Of a DNA stretch of 64,000 nt, positions 47,134-55,540 are shown in pieces. Both the position numbers and the translations under genes were made by a program. The stretch comes from Bacteroidaceae bacterium (GTDB taxonomy: Bacteria; Bacteroidota; Bacteroidia; Bacteroidales; Bacteroidaceae). The stretch is from positions 62,001-126,000 of the forward strand of contig JAGCFO010000023.1 of assembly GCA_017650105.1 (NCBI GenBank), written 5' to 3'. Positions within the stretch are counted from its first letter, which is position 1; every line of letters begins with the position of its first letter. Below the pieces are notes generated by a model that saw only the letters and a program-made list of their open reading frames with translations, searched no databases and had not been told where the DNA came from.

Positions 47134-49098
47134 TTATTTAGCTATTATTGTGTAGTTGGTAACGGGTTTATTCTTCTCATCAAGGAAACGAACACAAAAA
47201 TCGCTCAATCCAGGTCCGTTGACAAGTGCGCAACGCAAAAGGTTACGGCCTTTCTTGAGGGTAAGGCGTGGAGACATAGCGTCATCTTCTACCATACGTC
47301 TATCGCCAGAAAGCAACAATACCTCCTCTTCATTCAACCACCACATTGAGGCTCCGTTGCATCCTACCGCAAGTCGAACAATGGGTATCTCATCTTCGCA
47401 ATCAATGATAGTAGTTGCCCAGAAAAACGAACCATATGTCTGATTGGCCCACAACTCTCCAAAGCGGAAAAGTCTCACATTATACGTTTCGCTTTCAAGG
47501 GCATAGCTCTTAACCTTTTGCTTGCCTATATTTGCTAATTCTTCCGTGAAGGTGTTCCGCAGATATGAGTCAGTAAAGACCGTATTTGAAGGAATGCTTT
47601 TAGGAATCGGTTCTTGAAGAAGCCAACGACGAATGAAGCCTGCAGAGTCGGGACATGCAGGCAAAGAACCTTTCGGAACAACAGAGAAATACTTTGGGCG
47701 ATTTTTGAATTGAATCCAATCGACACTTACTGGAGCCCCTTCACATGTAATAAACAAATCTGTCACCCCCTTTGGAATGTAATTCAGGGGGGCAGTCAGC
47801 GTTAGCCATTGTCCACGCATATCACGGCGGAAGGGCCCCTGTTCACTGAGAACGGTCATTTTCAATGTTGCTACGACTTTACCTTTTGCTTTTTTATCTC
47901 GTATACAGAATTCAGTGTTTTCTTCCGCTTTGGCGCATACAATCACATATCCTTCATCCAAACAGTCAAATGATATATCGTTGTACTTGACCCAACTGTT
48001 TTTCTTCGGCAAGGTGCAATACCAGCCCTTAAATGTGTCAGCAGAATCAACGAACTGCGTAAAAACGCCCTCACTGACAGCACTATAACAATCTATCTCT
48101 ATCTTGTCTGTTGCCTGATTTATTCCCACGCCACGCTTCGTAGGTTTTACCTCTTGAATTGTTCCATCCTTATTGAATAGAACTCTTTCTATTCGAGCGG
48201 AACGGCGCTTGTCAAAACTGGGTGAATAGTCATTATGATGATAAAAAAGATACCACTCTCCTCGGTATTGCAAAAAACTGTGATGATTTGTCCAGCAATG
48301 GTCAGCATGCTCTGCCATAAAAATACCCTTGAAATTCCAAGGGCCTAGTGGTGATTTCGACATTGCATACGCAAGAGTTTCAGTACCCCCCTCCGTTCGC
48401 ACCCAAGGGAATGTGAGATAATACCAACCATCGCGTTTAAAAACAAAAGGCCCTTCTTTGAATCCCTCAGGCAGACCGTCCATGTTCTTTCCAGCAACCT
48501 GAAAGCTCCCCCTGCCCTGAGGCATCTCTACAGTTTCCAAATCGCCATCTACTTCTAACATATCGTCTCTCAACTTTGCGCCTCGTATTCCCATACCACT
48601 CCAATATATATATGCAGAGCCGTCATCGTCTAATAACACACAAGGGTCAATTCCCGTTATTCCCCGAATGGGTTTCGGCTCACACATGAAGGGGCCTTCG
48701 GGGCTATCAGCAGTTGCAACTCCTATAGCGAAGCCTCTTCCGTCACGAGGGGCGTCCGGGAAATAAAAGTAGTATTTCCCATTTTTCGAAACACAGTCTG
48801 GAGCCCACATGGAATAGCCATCCGGTTTGCCCCAAGGCACTTGTTCTTGCGAGAGGATTACTCCATGATCTGTCCAATCGGTTAGGTTCTCCGAAGAAAA
48901 AACATGATAATCAGCCATACAAAACCAATCTTGCCGCTGTCCTTCGGGAGCACTAATGTCATGCGAGGGGTAGACGTAAATCCTATCATTGAAAACACGT
49001 GCTGTAGGATCGGCTGCAAACTGATTGCGAATAATTGGATTCTGCGCCACAGCCATAAAGGGAAGCATTAGGAACAAAAGAAATAACTGTTTCTTCAT
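47134..49098 (-). CDS. GH43 arabinosidase/xylosidase-like enzyme with CBM and C-terminal jelly-roll domain
   Basis: 654 residues with signal peptide (FMAVAQ). GH43 propeller at about 20-330: IRNQFAADPTARVFNDRIYVYPSHD (catalytic Asp), YSMWAPDCVSKNGKYYFYFP, GIDPCVLLDDDGSAYIYW and GFKEGPFVFKRDGWYYL (probable acid Glu). A CBM6-like beta-sandwich follows at about 340-480. The last 165 residues (FIRRWLLQEPIPKSIPSNTVFTDSYLRN, ASMWWLNEEEVLLLSGDR) form a further jelly-roll-like domain whose role I do not know. The usual single-domain GH43 is about 320 residues, so this is a multidomain form. First gene of the two-gene GH43 operon. Confidence 0.84.
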   Translation of the reverse strand: MKKQLFLLFLMLPFMAVAQNPIIRNQFAADPTARVFNDRIYVYPSHDISAPEGQRQDWFCMADYHVFSSENLTDWTDHGVILSQEQVPWGKPDGYSMWAPDCVSKNGKYYFYFPDAPRDGRGFAIGVATADSPEGPFMCEPKPIRGITGIDPCVLLDDDGSAYIYWSGMGIRGAKLRDDMLEVDGDLETVEMPQGRGSFQVAGKNMDGLPEGFKEGPFVFKRDGWYYLTFPWVRTEGGTETLAYAMSKSPLGPWNFKGIFMAEHADHCWTNHHSFLQYRGEWYLFYHHNDYSPSFDKRRSARIERVLFNKDGTIQEVKPTKRGVGINQATDKIEIDCYSAVSEGVFTQFVDSADTFKGWYCTLPKKNSWVKYNDISFDCLDEGYVIVCAKAEENTEFCIRDKKAKGKVVATLKMTVLSEQGPFRRDMRGQWLTLTAPLNYIPKGVTDLFITCEGAPVSVDWIQFKNRPKYFSVVPKGSLPACPDSAGFIRRWLLQEPIPKSIPSNTVFTDSYLRNTFTEELANIGKQKVKSYALESETYNVRLFRFGELWANQTYGSFFWATTIIDCEDEIPIVRLAVGCNGASMWWLNEEEVLLLSGDRRMVEDDAMSPRLTLKKGRNLLRCALVNGPGLSDFCVRFLDEKNKPVTNYTIIAK

Positions 49099-49287
49099 AA
49101 GTCACGGATAATTTTCGAGCAAACATACGAAGAAAAGTTGAATCAACCGCATAAACGGACAAGTTTTTCTCATGACGACGCAAAAGAAAGATTGTCCTTT
49201 GTTTCTCACCTTAGCTTTTGTCTTCTGACCTTCTCCTTCATGTTTTTATGAAAATCGCCTACACATAAAGCCTAGTGTAAGTAATAA

Positions 49288-49701
49288 TCATTGTTTTGAC
49301 AATTGTTCCAATACTGACATCTTCTCGTCATTCGTCAGGTCAAAAAAGCCTTCTGAGAAACAATTAAAATATGCTTCACTTTTATTCTGCTGGCCATGTT
49401 TTTTAAAATGCGTTGATGTAACCCAAGAACCCTGATCTGGCTTGTATGGTTCTTTGTAACGTAGAGTACAATGCGCTATATGGTGTTTTTTGTCAATTCG
49501 ATATGAATATCCCGTCAACTGATAAACGCCATCTTCATAACTCAGGAATTCTATTGTCCCTCTGTCTATGATTTTACTCCATAGTCTAATGAGCGTTTCA
49601 CTCTGAGCCACATCGTAGCTTACTGCATCATTGTCTATTTTATTATATGACAAACAACCACATAATAAACAAACCAACAAAATCGATAATACTTTTTTCA
49701 T
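49288..49701 (-). CDS. small lipoprotein, function unknown
   Basis: 137 residues from the ATG at 49701, which starts MKKVLSILLVCLLCGCLS, a textbook lipobox. A longer frame to 49827 would read through repeat copy F and is rejected. The body (YDVAQSETLIRLWSKIIDRGTIEFLSYEDG, YRIDKKHHIAHCTLRYKEPY) is not a family I know. It is a single gene after the GH43 operon start, 189 bp away. That gap shows no gene. Confidence 0.6.
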   Translation of the reverse strand: MKKVLSILLVCLLCGCLSYNKIDNDAVSYDVAQSETLIRLWSKIIDRGTIEFLSYEDGVYQLTGYSYRIDKKHHIAHCTLRYKEPYKPDQGSWVTSTHFKKHGQQNKSEAYFNCFSEGFFDLTNDEKMSVLEQLSKQ

Positions 49702-49729
49702 GATAGCGGTATTATTTGAATAGTAATTC

Positions 49730-49791
49730 AATATGAAGAAGGGAAAAATATTTTTTCTTTCTAAATTTTTTTTTTTGAAGAAGGAAAAAAT
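49730..49791 (-). repeat. intergenic repeat family, copy F (coreless)
   Basis: ATATGAAGAAGGGAAAAATA, TTTTTTCTTTCTAAATTTTT and TGAAGAAGGAAAAAATTC are present, but the CGCGAGAT core is missing. It includes the TTTCTAAAT edge shared with copies A, D and G. It lies immediately upstream of the small lipoprotein gene. Confidence 0.65.
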
Positions 49792-49890
49792 TCTTTTGCT
49801 TTGAGTATCTTTTGCGAGCTTGTACACTTCACTTGCGGCAAGCAGGAAAGCTCCTACGCCGAAGTTGGATGTGCTGCACGCCTTAGTTCG

Positions 49891-50390
49891 TCAATACTTT
49901 TTGGAAGGATAATGCAATAGTTTTAATTGAGGTTTCTTGTATTCAATAATCCAAGTTGGCGTGTCGTCTTCCATCATGTCAATACTACCTAATTTGTGTT
50001 CAATATAGGTGAATGTTTTCTTATCACCTATTGACATTAAAAAATCAGGCAACTCATGATGAACAAATAACAAATATCCATTCATAGCAAAAAACCAATA
50101 AGGTTTTCGGATTTATATGGATAATTGCTTAAACGGAATTCAAGCGTTTGACAGTCCGTATCTTCTTCGCCTTACAAATGAAAATATTCGTATCCCTCAA
50201 AAACACTCAGGAGCGTATCCTGTTTTGTACAGAACAACAGTTTCTCCAATTCAGATTGAACACTATCATTTGTTATTACAAGTTGTTCAACCTCGTGGCT
50301 GATTTTTGTCCATGTTTCCTTGCCAAGTAGCTGATCTTTCGCGGAAAATACTACGAAACTGCAGATTAGAATAATAATGCACTTCTTCAT
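49891..50390 (-). pseudogene. decayed small secreted-protein locus
   Basis: One frame from 50390 starts MKKCIIILICSFVVFSA, a signal peptide, and runs 72 residues to a stop at 50172. Farther on, another frame reads RKPYWFFAMNGYLLFVHHELPDF and continues to 49891 with protein-like composition but has no good start of its own. The two parts are offset in frame and each ends abruptly, which suggests a gene broken by frameshift or deletion. No family was recognised. Two unrelated tiny genes is the alternative. Confidence 0.4.
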
Positions 50391-50442
50391 GACTTATGAT
50401 GATTATCCTTCAAAAGATATCGTTCAAGGATAGTGAAGTAGT

Positions 50443-51072
50443 TTACTCTACATAGAAGGCTTTTGACAAGTCTCTTGGTTTTGCTTCGGGCGATTCATCA
50501 GCATAGCCCATAGCGATAGCATATACGAGGCGATAGCCTTCGGGCAGCTTCAAACGCTCTACATAGGGTGCTGCGGCTTCGTCGCGCATGAAAGCAATAG
50601 GTCCTCCCAGACAGCAGGAACCGATTCCCATCGACCAAGCTGCAAGCATCATGTTCTCACCCAACAAACCTACATTTAATTCCCCACCTTCAGGGGCAGC
50701 AACGAAAACAACCGTTGGGGCATTCCTAAACATATTGCGCCAGCCGGGTTCTGATGCCATTCGGACACCACGCTCACCCATTTTTTCAAGATAAAGCGAG
50801 GTTATACCATTAAGAAACTCAGGGTTGTCAACAACTCGAACTGCCCAATCTTGCCTATTCATCCCATTTGGTGCATTCAATCCACAACGCAAAATCGTGT
50901 CCATCTGAGCTCTGTCAACGGGACGATCTTGATATTTTCGGATACTTCGGCGCGCCATGATAGTGTTGACCACGGGGTTATCTACACAAGAGGATTCAAC
51001 AGCAGACTGATTGCTGCATGATACAAACATTGCGACAAACAATGCCAAAGGAAAAAGAGTTGTGTGTTTCAT
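50443..51072 (-). CDS. nitroreductase-family lipoprotein
   Basis: 209 residues. The FMN-dependent nitroreductase fold is shown by IMARRSIRKYQDRPVDRAQMDTIL, GLNAPNGMNRQDW, a central NVGLLGENMMLAAWSMGIGSCCLGGP and a C-terminal YAIAMGYADESPEAKPR. The N-terminus is MKHTTLFPLALFVAMFVSCSNQS, a clear lipoprotein signal, unusual because these flavoenzymes are normally cytoplasmic. It would have to receive FMN and electrons outside the inner membrane. It is downstream of the TonB-domain gene (24 bp), probably the same operon. Substrate unknown. Confidence 0.82.
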   Translation of the reverse strand: MKHTTLFPLALFVAMFVSCSNQSAVESSCVDNPVVNTIMARRSIRKYQDRPVDRAQMDTILRCGLNAPNGMNRQDWAVRVVDNPEFLNGITSLYLEKMGERGVRMASEPGWRNMFRNAPTVVFVAAPEGGELNVGLLGENMMLAAWSMGIGSCCLGGPIAFMRDEAAAPYVERLKLPEGYRLVYAIAMGYADESPEAKPRDLSKAFYVE

Positions 51073-51096
51073 ATTATTAGATTTAGGAATAAGGGT

Positions 51097-51558
51097 TTAT
51101 CTTCTGCGACGAAAACGTTTCTTTGTTGTCACTTCCTGTGACTCATCAACATATTTCGTGCTGGATTTGTAGATTTTAAAATTGATGGGAAGTGTCATTT
51201 TCACGCGGGTTGAAACTCCATTTTTTGTTCCAGGCTTCCATCGAGGCATATTTCGAACTACGCGAAGGGCTTCTTCATCAAGTTCGCTGCAAACGCCTTT
51301 TACAATGTTTACGCCACTTAGCTGCCCTGCTCGTTCAACAGTAAATTCCACAACCACTTCTCCTGTAATATCCATCTTTCGCACAGTCGTAGGGCACACA
51401 ATGTTCTCCTTGAGATACTGTTTTAGCGCCTCTACGCCTCCAGGGAATTCGGGCATCACCACAACATCGTCTGCAGCTACTGTTGTCAAAAACAACAATG
51501 AAAAAACAAACATGCAAAGGATGCGGCTGAACATACGAGAAACCATATTATTTTCCAT
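51097..51558 (-). CDS. TonB C-terminal domain protein
   Basis: 153 residues from the ATG at 51558. A -7 box TACTTTTG at 51588-51595 would leave no leader for a start at 51585. A signal/anchor segment (FVFSLLFLTTVAA) precedes a compact TonB-CTD: MPEFPGGVEALKQYLKENIVCP, GEVVVEFTVERAGQL, LDEEALRVVRNMPRWKPG and VKMTLPINFK. It lacks the proline-rich spacer of classical TonB, so it may be a periplasmic TonB-like protein rather than an energy transducer. The C-terminal tail KKRFRRRR is strongly basic. Upstream neighbour is the XRE regulator gene. Confidence 0.82.
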   Translation of the reverse strand: MENNMVSRMFSRILCMFVFSLLFLTTVAADDVVVMPEFPGGVEALKQYLKENIVCPTTVRKMDITGEVVVEFTVERAGQLSGVNIVKGVCSELDEEALRVVRNMPRWKPGTKNGVSTRVKMTLPINFKIYKSSTKYVDESQEVTTKKRFRRRR

Positions 51559-51660
51559 AAAACACCTTATAATCATAAAACGCACTGCAAAAGTAAGATG
51601 TTTTTGTCAAACTTGTATTTTTTTTATAGGATAATCACATCAAGAAACATTTTTTAAGCA

Positions 51661-52149
51661 TCATTCCTTAAGATAGTTCTCGTAAGTTCCATCATCGTAG
51701 AAAACTTTTATCTCAACAACCTTACGCTCCGTGCCCCTTTTGTTATCAGGTTTCTCACCCAAAATAGGAACCAAATCTTCAGTTTTTGACAAAGAAGATA
51801 CTTCTGAAGGAAGAGCCTCTGTTGGCTTAGTTACAGAAGTGACTCTCTCTGATTGGCTGATTTCTGCTTCTTTCTCAGGAGTTTTTGTAGAAGGAATCTC
51901 TTGCGGTTGAGAAAGAATACTGTTTTTTTCTTTGTTTTCCACATAATAATCACCCGTTCCATCCAACAGCCAATAAAGACTGATGTGAGGAAAAGCGGTA
52001 TGAATTCGGGTAACAACATCCAGACTTACTTTGTTTCGGTTGTTTTGCAAATGTGAAACTGCCGAACGTTGTATTCCTGTCTTCTGAGAGAAATCGGAAG
52101 CAGTTATATTTTCCTTTTTAAGGATTTCGGTTATTTGTTCGTTCTTCAT
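51661..52149 (-). CDS. XRE-family helix-turn-helix regulator
   Basis: 162 residues. Residues about 1-65 form a Cro/CI-type HTH: ITEILKKENITASDFSQKTGIQRSAVSHLQNNRNKVSLDVVTRI, followed by HISLYWLLDGTGDYY, a sequence common in Bacteroidetes XRE regulators. The remainder is a low-complexity linker rich in Glu, Lys, Thr and Ser, with a short basic beta-rich end (RKVVEIKVFYDDGTYE). The promoter just upstream (52177-52207) contains a TTAC-N4-GTAA palindrome overlapping its -7 box, which suggests autorepression. Three more such palindromes lie in the 800-bp gap behind it. Confidence 0.85.
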   Translation of the reverse strand: MKNEQITEILKKENITASDFSQKTGIQRSAVSHLQNNRNKVSLDVVTRIHTAFPHISLYWLLDGTGDYYVENKEKNSILSQPQEIPSTKTPEKEAEISQSERVTSVTKPTEALPSEVSSLSKTEDLVPILGEKPDNKRGTERKVVEIKVFYDDGTYENYLKE

Positions 52150-52172
52150 CGAAGTGTGTAATAAGAAAAGAC

Positions 52173-52187
52173 GTTACAAAAGTAAAC
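52173..52187. promoter_or_regulatory. candidate operator O1 overlapping the XRE promoter -7 box
   Basis: GTTAC-AAAA-GTAAAC: an inverted TTAC/GTAA pair covering the -7 element of the regulator's own promoter. The position suits repression by the encoded HTH protein. Binding is inferred. Confidence 0.5.
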
Positions 52188-52207
52188 ATCATTTCTCTAA
52201 ATCCAAA
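52177..52207 (-). promoter_or_regulatory. promoter of XRE regulator gene
   Basis: Read on the minus strand: TTTG (52204-52207), 19 bases, TACTTTTG (52177-52184), an exact Bacteroidetes promoter. Transcription would begin near 52170, about 20 bases before the ATG at 52149. Confidence 0.72.
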
Positions 52208-52563
52208 ATTATTTACCGTTTTATTTAATGTTTACAATTATACACAACAAACCATATTGTCCATGAAAACTGAAGAAAGCACCATACACCATACACATAC
52301 ATTATAAACCACTTTAACTTTATAAGATCAAATTGCTGATATGTAAATACATAAATATCAATAATCACGTAATTAAGGGTTATTAAGACTTAAGAAAATA
52401 ATCAAGCTTTCCAACTTAACAAATAACTTTAACAATCATCTTTTAATAGTACTGATATTAAGTTCATTATAACGTGTTCAAAAACTGGCATTATCGTTAA
52501 AAAACACATATTACATCCCCCAAAGAAGAAAAATAGAAAACAAGAATAACGGATTGCTTTTTC

Positions 52564-52579
52564 TTTTACAAATGTAAAA
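52564..52579. promoter_or_regulatory. candidate operator O2
   Basis: TTTTAC-AAAT-GTAAAA, a perfect 6-bp inverted pair with the same TTAC-N4-GTAA heart as O1. Confidence 0.42.
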
Positions 52580-52608
52580 ACACAACTAACTATTAATTCT
52601 CATCATAG

Positions 52609-52626
52609 AGTTTACTCTTGTAAACT
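52609..52626. promoter_or_regulatory. candidate operator O3
   Basis: AGTTTAC-TCTT-GTAAACT, a perfect 7-bp inverted pair. It is the longest of the four sites, centred 46 bp from O2. Confidence 0.45.
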
Positions 52627-52645
52627 GACGACATACTCCATAATC

Positions 52646-52660
52646 GTTACATTTGTAAAC
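52646..52660. promoter_or_regulatory. candidate operator O4
   Basis: GTTAC-ATTT-GTAAAC, core TTAC-N4-GTAA, centred 35 bp from O3. Half-sites match O1 exactly. Confidence 0.42.
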
Positions 52661-52749
52661 ACCATTTTCTTTTCATAGAAGCGAAATTAATTATACAAGC
52701 AAGAAAGGATTATTCGGGGGAATGATTCAATAAAAAACAACATAAAAAA

Positions 52750-52770
52750 AGGAGAAGCTTGGCCTCTCCT
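52750..52770 (-). terminator. terminator downstream of holA
   Basis: On the minus strand AGGAGAGGC pairs with GCTTCTCCT (one internal mismatch, three-base loop), followed by a run of seven T. It is 180 bases after the holA stop and is the only good terminator for the amn-holA unit. Confidence 0.6.
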
Positions 52771-52948
52771 AATCTTAGTAAAGTCAGAAAGAACAAAGAA
52801 TTCTTTCCATCAAATTGCAAATCTTTTTCTTTTATCTGGGTACTCCCCCTTCCTTTCTAGTTTTGCTTGTGACCGAAAGAAATGTTTTTTGAAATATGGA
52901 AAAAGAAAAAAAGGAAAAGACTAAATCCCTTCTCTAAAACCGAAACAA

Positions 52949-53980
52949 TTAGTGGAGGATAAAATATATGAACTCACGCAGGAATCCTTCTTTTGTCATA
53001 TTTGCAGTCGTTCCCACACCTTTGCCCATACCATCATACCTGCGGAAAGCATCAATAATGTCTAAAACCTTGAAAGCACTATAATTTCTTAATCCATTCA
53101 CATAATCCATAACTCTGTAAGTTGAGTGAAAGAAATCTTCCAGGCCTTTTACATCACGACGAGGAGCATAGTATGCCAGCATTAGATTGGAATAATACAT
53201 GAAAAGAGTGGGTAGAATCCTTTGCAGAGGATAGTTTTTCGGGTTTTCCTCCATGAACTTCACGATACGATATACCTTCTTGGAGTTCTTATTAGCAAGA
53301 GCATTTTGCAACTCATTGAGATTATACTCCTTGCTTATTCCCGTGAACATCTCCACCATTTCAGGAGTAATCAGTCCGTTAGTCTCCCCTGAATTGATGA
53401 CAAGCTTATCCATTTCGCTTGCCAGACGACTCAAACTTCCTCCTACTGCCTCAATTAGCATTGAAATAGCCTTGTCTTCAATTCTCAGGTTCCTGGATTG
53501 CAGATAGCTGCTAATGAAGGAGTAGAGTTTTGCTCCATCCTTTGATTCGTCAAGCAGCTTTGATTCAAAAACGACTCCTCCCCTCGCTTCAATCTGCGTT
53601 ATTAGTTTCTGGCTTGTTTTTTTGTTGAGGGAACCGTTTTTGTGCGAAAAAACAAGAATTGTCGATTCTAAGGGCTTTTCAAGATAAAGAGTTAACTTGT
53701 TTATTTCCTTGATGTTTTGGGCTTCCTTAATGATTAAGACAACGTGGTTTGCCATCATAGGGAAACGCCTTGCATTAGCGATGATTGCATCTATGGTAGT
53801 ATCTTGTCCATAAATAGTGAGCTGATTAAACTCTCTCTCCGATTCTGTTAAAATCGAAGTTGACAGCAAGTCCGTCAGTTGATCAGTATAATACGTTTCT
53901 TCTCCCATAAGGTAGTATACAGGGCGGAATTTCCCGCTCTGTATCTCCTTGACAAGACTCCCATAAGAAATTGCAGCCAT
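52949..53980 (-). CDS. holA: DNA polymerase III delta subunit
   Basis: 343 residues from the ATG at 53980, one base after the AMP nucleosidase stop codon. The longer frame to 53992 would overlap that gene. HolA is the clamp-loader subunit that opens the beta sliding clamp. PVYYLMGEETYYTDQLTDLL near the N-terminus, RRFPMMANHVVLIIKEAQNI, GGSLSRLASEMDKLV and the C-terminal YPLQRILPTLFMYYSNLMLAYY are typical of Bacteroidetes HolA. It is co-transcribed with amn, a usual order in this group. Confidence 0.92.
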   Translation of the reverse strand: MAAISYGSLVKEIQSGKFRPVYYLMGEETYYTDQLTDLLSTSILTESEREFNQLTIYGQDTTIDAIIANARRFPMMANHVVLIIKEAQNIKEINKLTLYLEKPLESTILVFSHKNGSLNKKTSQKLITQIEARGGVVFESKLLDESKDGAKLYSFISSYLQSRNLRIEDKAISMLIEAVGGSLSRLASEMDKLVINSGETNGLITPEMVEMFTGISKEYNLNELQNALANKNSKKVYRIVKFMEENPKNYPLQRILPTLFMYYSNLMLAYYAPRRDVKGLEDFFHSTYRVMDYVNGLRNYSAFKVLDIIDAFRRYDGMGKGVGTTANMTKEGFLREFIYFILH

Positions 53981-53981
53981 C

Positions 53982-54758
53982 TTACCAGTCAAATTTCAGA
54001 TGCTTAACCGTTTTCTTCTGATCGATTATCATACGAAGCGATGCGATGCCAATTTCAAGATGCTCTTGTGCAAAGTTCTTCGTCACAAGATTGTCGCTCA
54101 CTTCCGTCTTGACGCCTTCGGGAACCATCGGCTGATCTGAGACAAGAAGAAGAGCGCCTGTCGGGATATGATTGGCAAATCCCGTAACGAAAAGAGTTGC
54201 TGTCTCCATATCAACAGCCATCGCCCTTGTCGTAAGAAGGTATTCCTTGAAAGACTCGTCATGCTCCCAAACGCGCCGGTTTGTTGTGTAAACGGTACCC
54301 GTCCAATAGTCGCGCCCGTTGTCTCGAATAGAAGAAGAAACGGCACGTTGAAGCATAAAAGCAGGAAGAGCAGGCACTTCGGGCGGATAATAGTCGTTTG
54401 ACGTGCCTTCCCCACGGATGGCAGCAAGCGGAAGGATGAAATCGCCGATTTGCGTCTTGGGGGTAATACCTCCACACTTTCCGAGGAAAAGGCATGCGCG
54501 AGGTTTCACGGCAGCAAGCAAATCCATGATGATGGCAGCGTTTGGGCTACCCATACCAAAGTTGATTATCGTGATTCCTTCAGCAGAGGCTGAAATCATA
54601 TTCGCATCACGCCCGAGCACATCTACATTGAAATGCTCAGCAAACATCTCCACATACTTATTAAAGTTTGTCAGCAAGATGCAATCGTCAAAGTCCCCCA
54701 ACGCACGTTTCGTATAGCGCGGAAGCCAATTCTTAACAATTTCTTCTTTCGTTTTCAT
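53982..54758 (-). CDS. amn: AMP nucleosidase
   Basis: 258 residues from the ATG at 54758 (MKTKEEIVKNW). A longer frame to 54884 lacks family-like sequence. A phosphorylase-superfamily enzyme that splits AMP to adenine and ribose 5-phosphate. Visible parts are IINFGMGSPNAAIIMDLLAAVKP, LFLGKCGGITPKTQIGDFILPLAAIRGEGTS, AVDMETATLFV (the catalytic MEtA segment) and LLLVSDQP. It is the short Bacteroidetes type without the N-terminal regulatory domain of the E. coli enzyme. First gene of the amn-holA pair. Confidence 0.88.
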   Translation of the reverse strand: MKTKEEIVKNWLPRYTKRALGDFDDCILLTNFNKYVEMFAEHFNVDVLGRDANMISASAEGITIINFGMGSPNAAIIMDLLAAVKPRACLFLGKCGGITPKTQIGDFILPLAAIRGEGTSNDYYPPEVPALPAFMLQRAVSSSIRDNGRDYWTGTVYTTNRRVWEHDESFKEYLLTTRAMAVDMETATLFVTGFANHIPTGALLLVSDQPMVPEGVKTEVSDNLVTKNFAQEHLEIGIASLRMIIDQKKTVKHLKFDW

Positions 54759-54953
54759 AGAATCTCTATTTTTTTTGAAGGAGCGGTTATACAGAGTGAA
54801 AATCATCCGCAGAGCCGTTCCTCCGACATTTATTGTCTGTTTCTCATAGACTTCAGCAAGGAAAGGCAAGAGAGTACCCGCCATTTCAATTGCTTTATTC
54901 TATCCGTCATTTTGTTTCGCAGATATGCTGTAGCGAGGAAAAGTGCTGGAAAA

Positions 54954-54985
54954 TTTGTCTTTTATCACGCCTTGCCCTATCTTTG
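54954..54985 (+). promoter_or_regulatory. promoter of HsdR_N-type gene
   Basis: TTTG (54954-54957), 20 bases, TATCTTTG (54978-54985), about 30 bases before the ATG at 55015. The block CGCCTTGCCCTATCTTTGTAA is very like the 84-bp array units at 57.4-57.7 kb (CGCCTTGCACTATCTTTGTAA). Confidence 0.72.
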
Positions 54986-55014
54986 TAACATCATTCAATT
55001 TGCAAATATAACAA

Positions 55015-55467
55015 ATGTTGGAATTAAATCTTCCTCCTTTTGAAAAAAAAATTATTCAAAATGGAGATAAAGCCCAAATCTTCGACGTTATCCGCAAGCG
55101 ATACGTCGCTTTGACGCCCGAAGAGTGGGTTCGACAACATTTTGTGCACTTTCTCATCGAGCAGAAAGGCTACCCACTCTCGCACATGAGTAACGAGCAG
55201 CAGGTAAAGTTGAACGGGATGTCGCGCCGATGCGATACGGTTCTGTACGACAGTTCCCTCCAACCGCTCTTGATAGCTGAATACAAAGCGCCAAACGTCC
55301 AAATCACGCAGAAGACCTTTGACCAGATATGCCGCTACAACATCGTCTTGAAGGTAAAGTACCTTATTGTGAGCAACGGGATGAAGCATTTCTGCTGCCA
55401 GATAGACTACGATAAAAATTCCTACACTTTCCTACCCGACATTCCCACATACGAAGAGCTGAAATAA
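55015..55467 (+). CDS. stand-alone HsdR N-terminal-type (PD-(D/E)xK) protein
   Basis: 150 residues. It matches the small HSDR_N_2-type family of Bacteroidetes: YVALTPEEWVRQHFVHFLIEQKGYP, then a restriction-nuclease-like core RRCDTVLYDSSLQPLLIAEYKAP (Asp and ExK of PD-(D/E)xK) and QICRYNIVLKVKYLIVSNG. No helicase, hsdM or hsdS genes are near, so it is not a complete type I system. It is divergent to amn-holA, an arrangement I recall from relatives, which hints at a housekeeping DNA-metabolism role rather than restriction. Confidence 0.8.
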   Translation: MLELNLPPFEKKIIQNGDKAQIFDVIRKRYVALTPEEWVRQHFVHFLIEQKGYPLSHMSNEQQVKLNGMSRRCDTVLYDSSLQPLLIAEYKAPNVQITQKTFDQICRYNIVLKVKYLIVSNGMKHFCCQIDYDKNSYTFLPDIPTYEELK

Positions 55468-55540
55468 TATCTGCCGACAAGCTTTTCCTTTCATCATAAA
55501 GCACGATAAACTCTCATCGGATTTTGCTCAAAGAAAAAAT

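Larger units (their letters stand above)
52150..52948. other. 799-bp gene-free, A+T-rich region with scattered palindromic sites
   Basis: No reading frame with protein-like composition is present on either strand. The region holds the XRE promoter and operator O1, three similar palindromes (52564-52579, 52609-52626, 52646-52660), a GTTTAC half-site near 52230 and the holA-side terminator (52750-52770). Its size and ordered sites suggest a regulatory region, a small RNA or a lost gene. None can be shown. Confidence 0.5.

Noticed and set aside
49702..49827. Longer N-terminus for the small lipoprotein
   Set aside because: The extension would translate repeat copy F and precede the signal peptide and lipobox at the ATG at 49701.
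51097..51558. Classical TonB energy transducer with exbB/exbD partners
   Set aside because: No proline-rich spacer is visible and no exbB/exbD lies nearby. The three-helix protein at 59612 is far away and too short.
54759..54884. Longer N-terminus for AMP nucleosidase
   Set aside because: The added 42 residues show no family sequence, and MKTKEEIV at 54758 fits the usual length of about 257.
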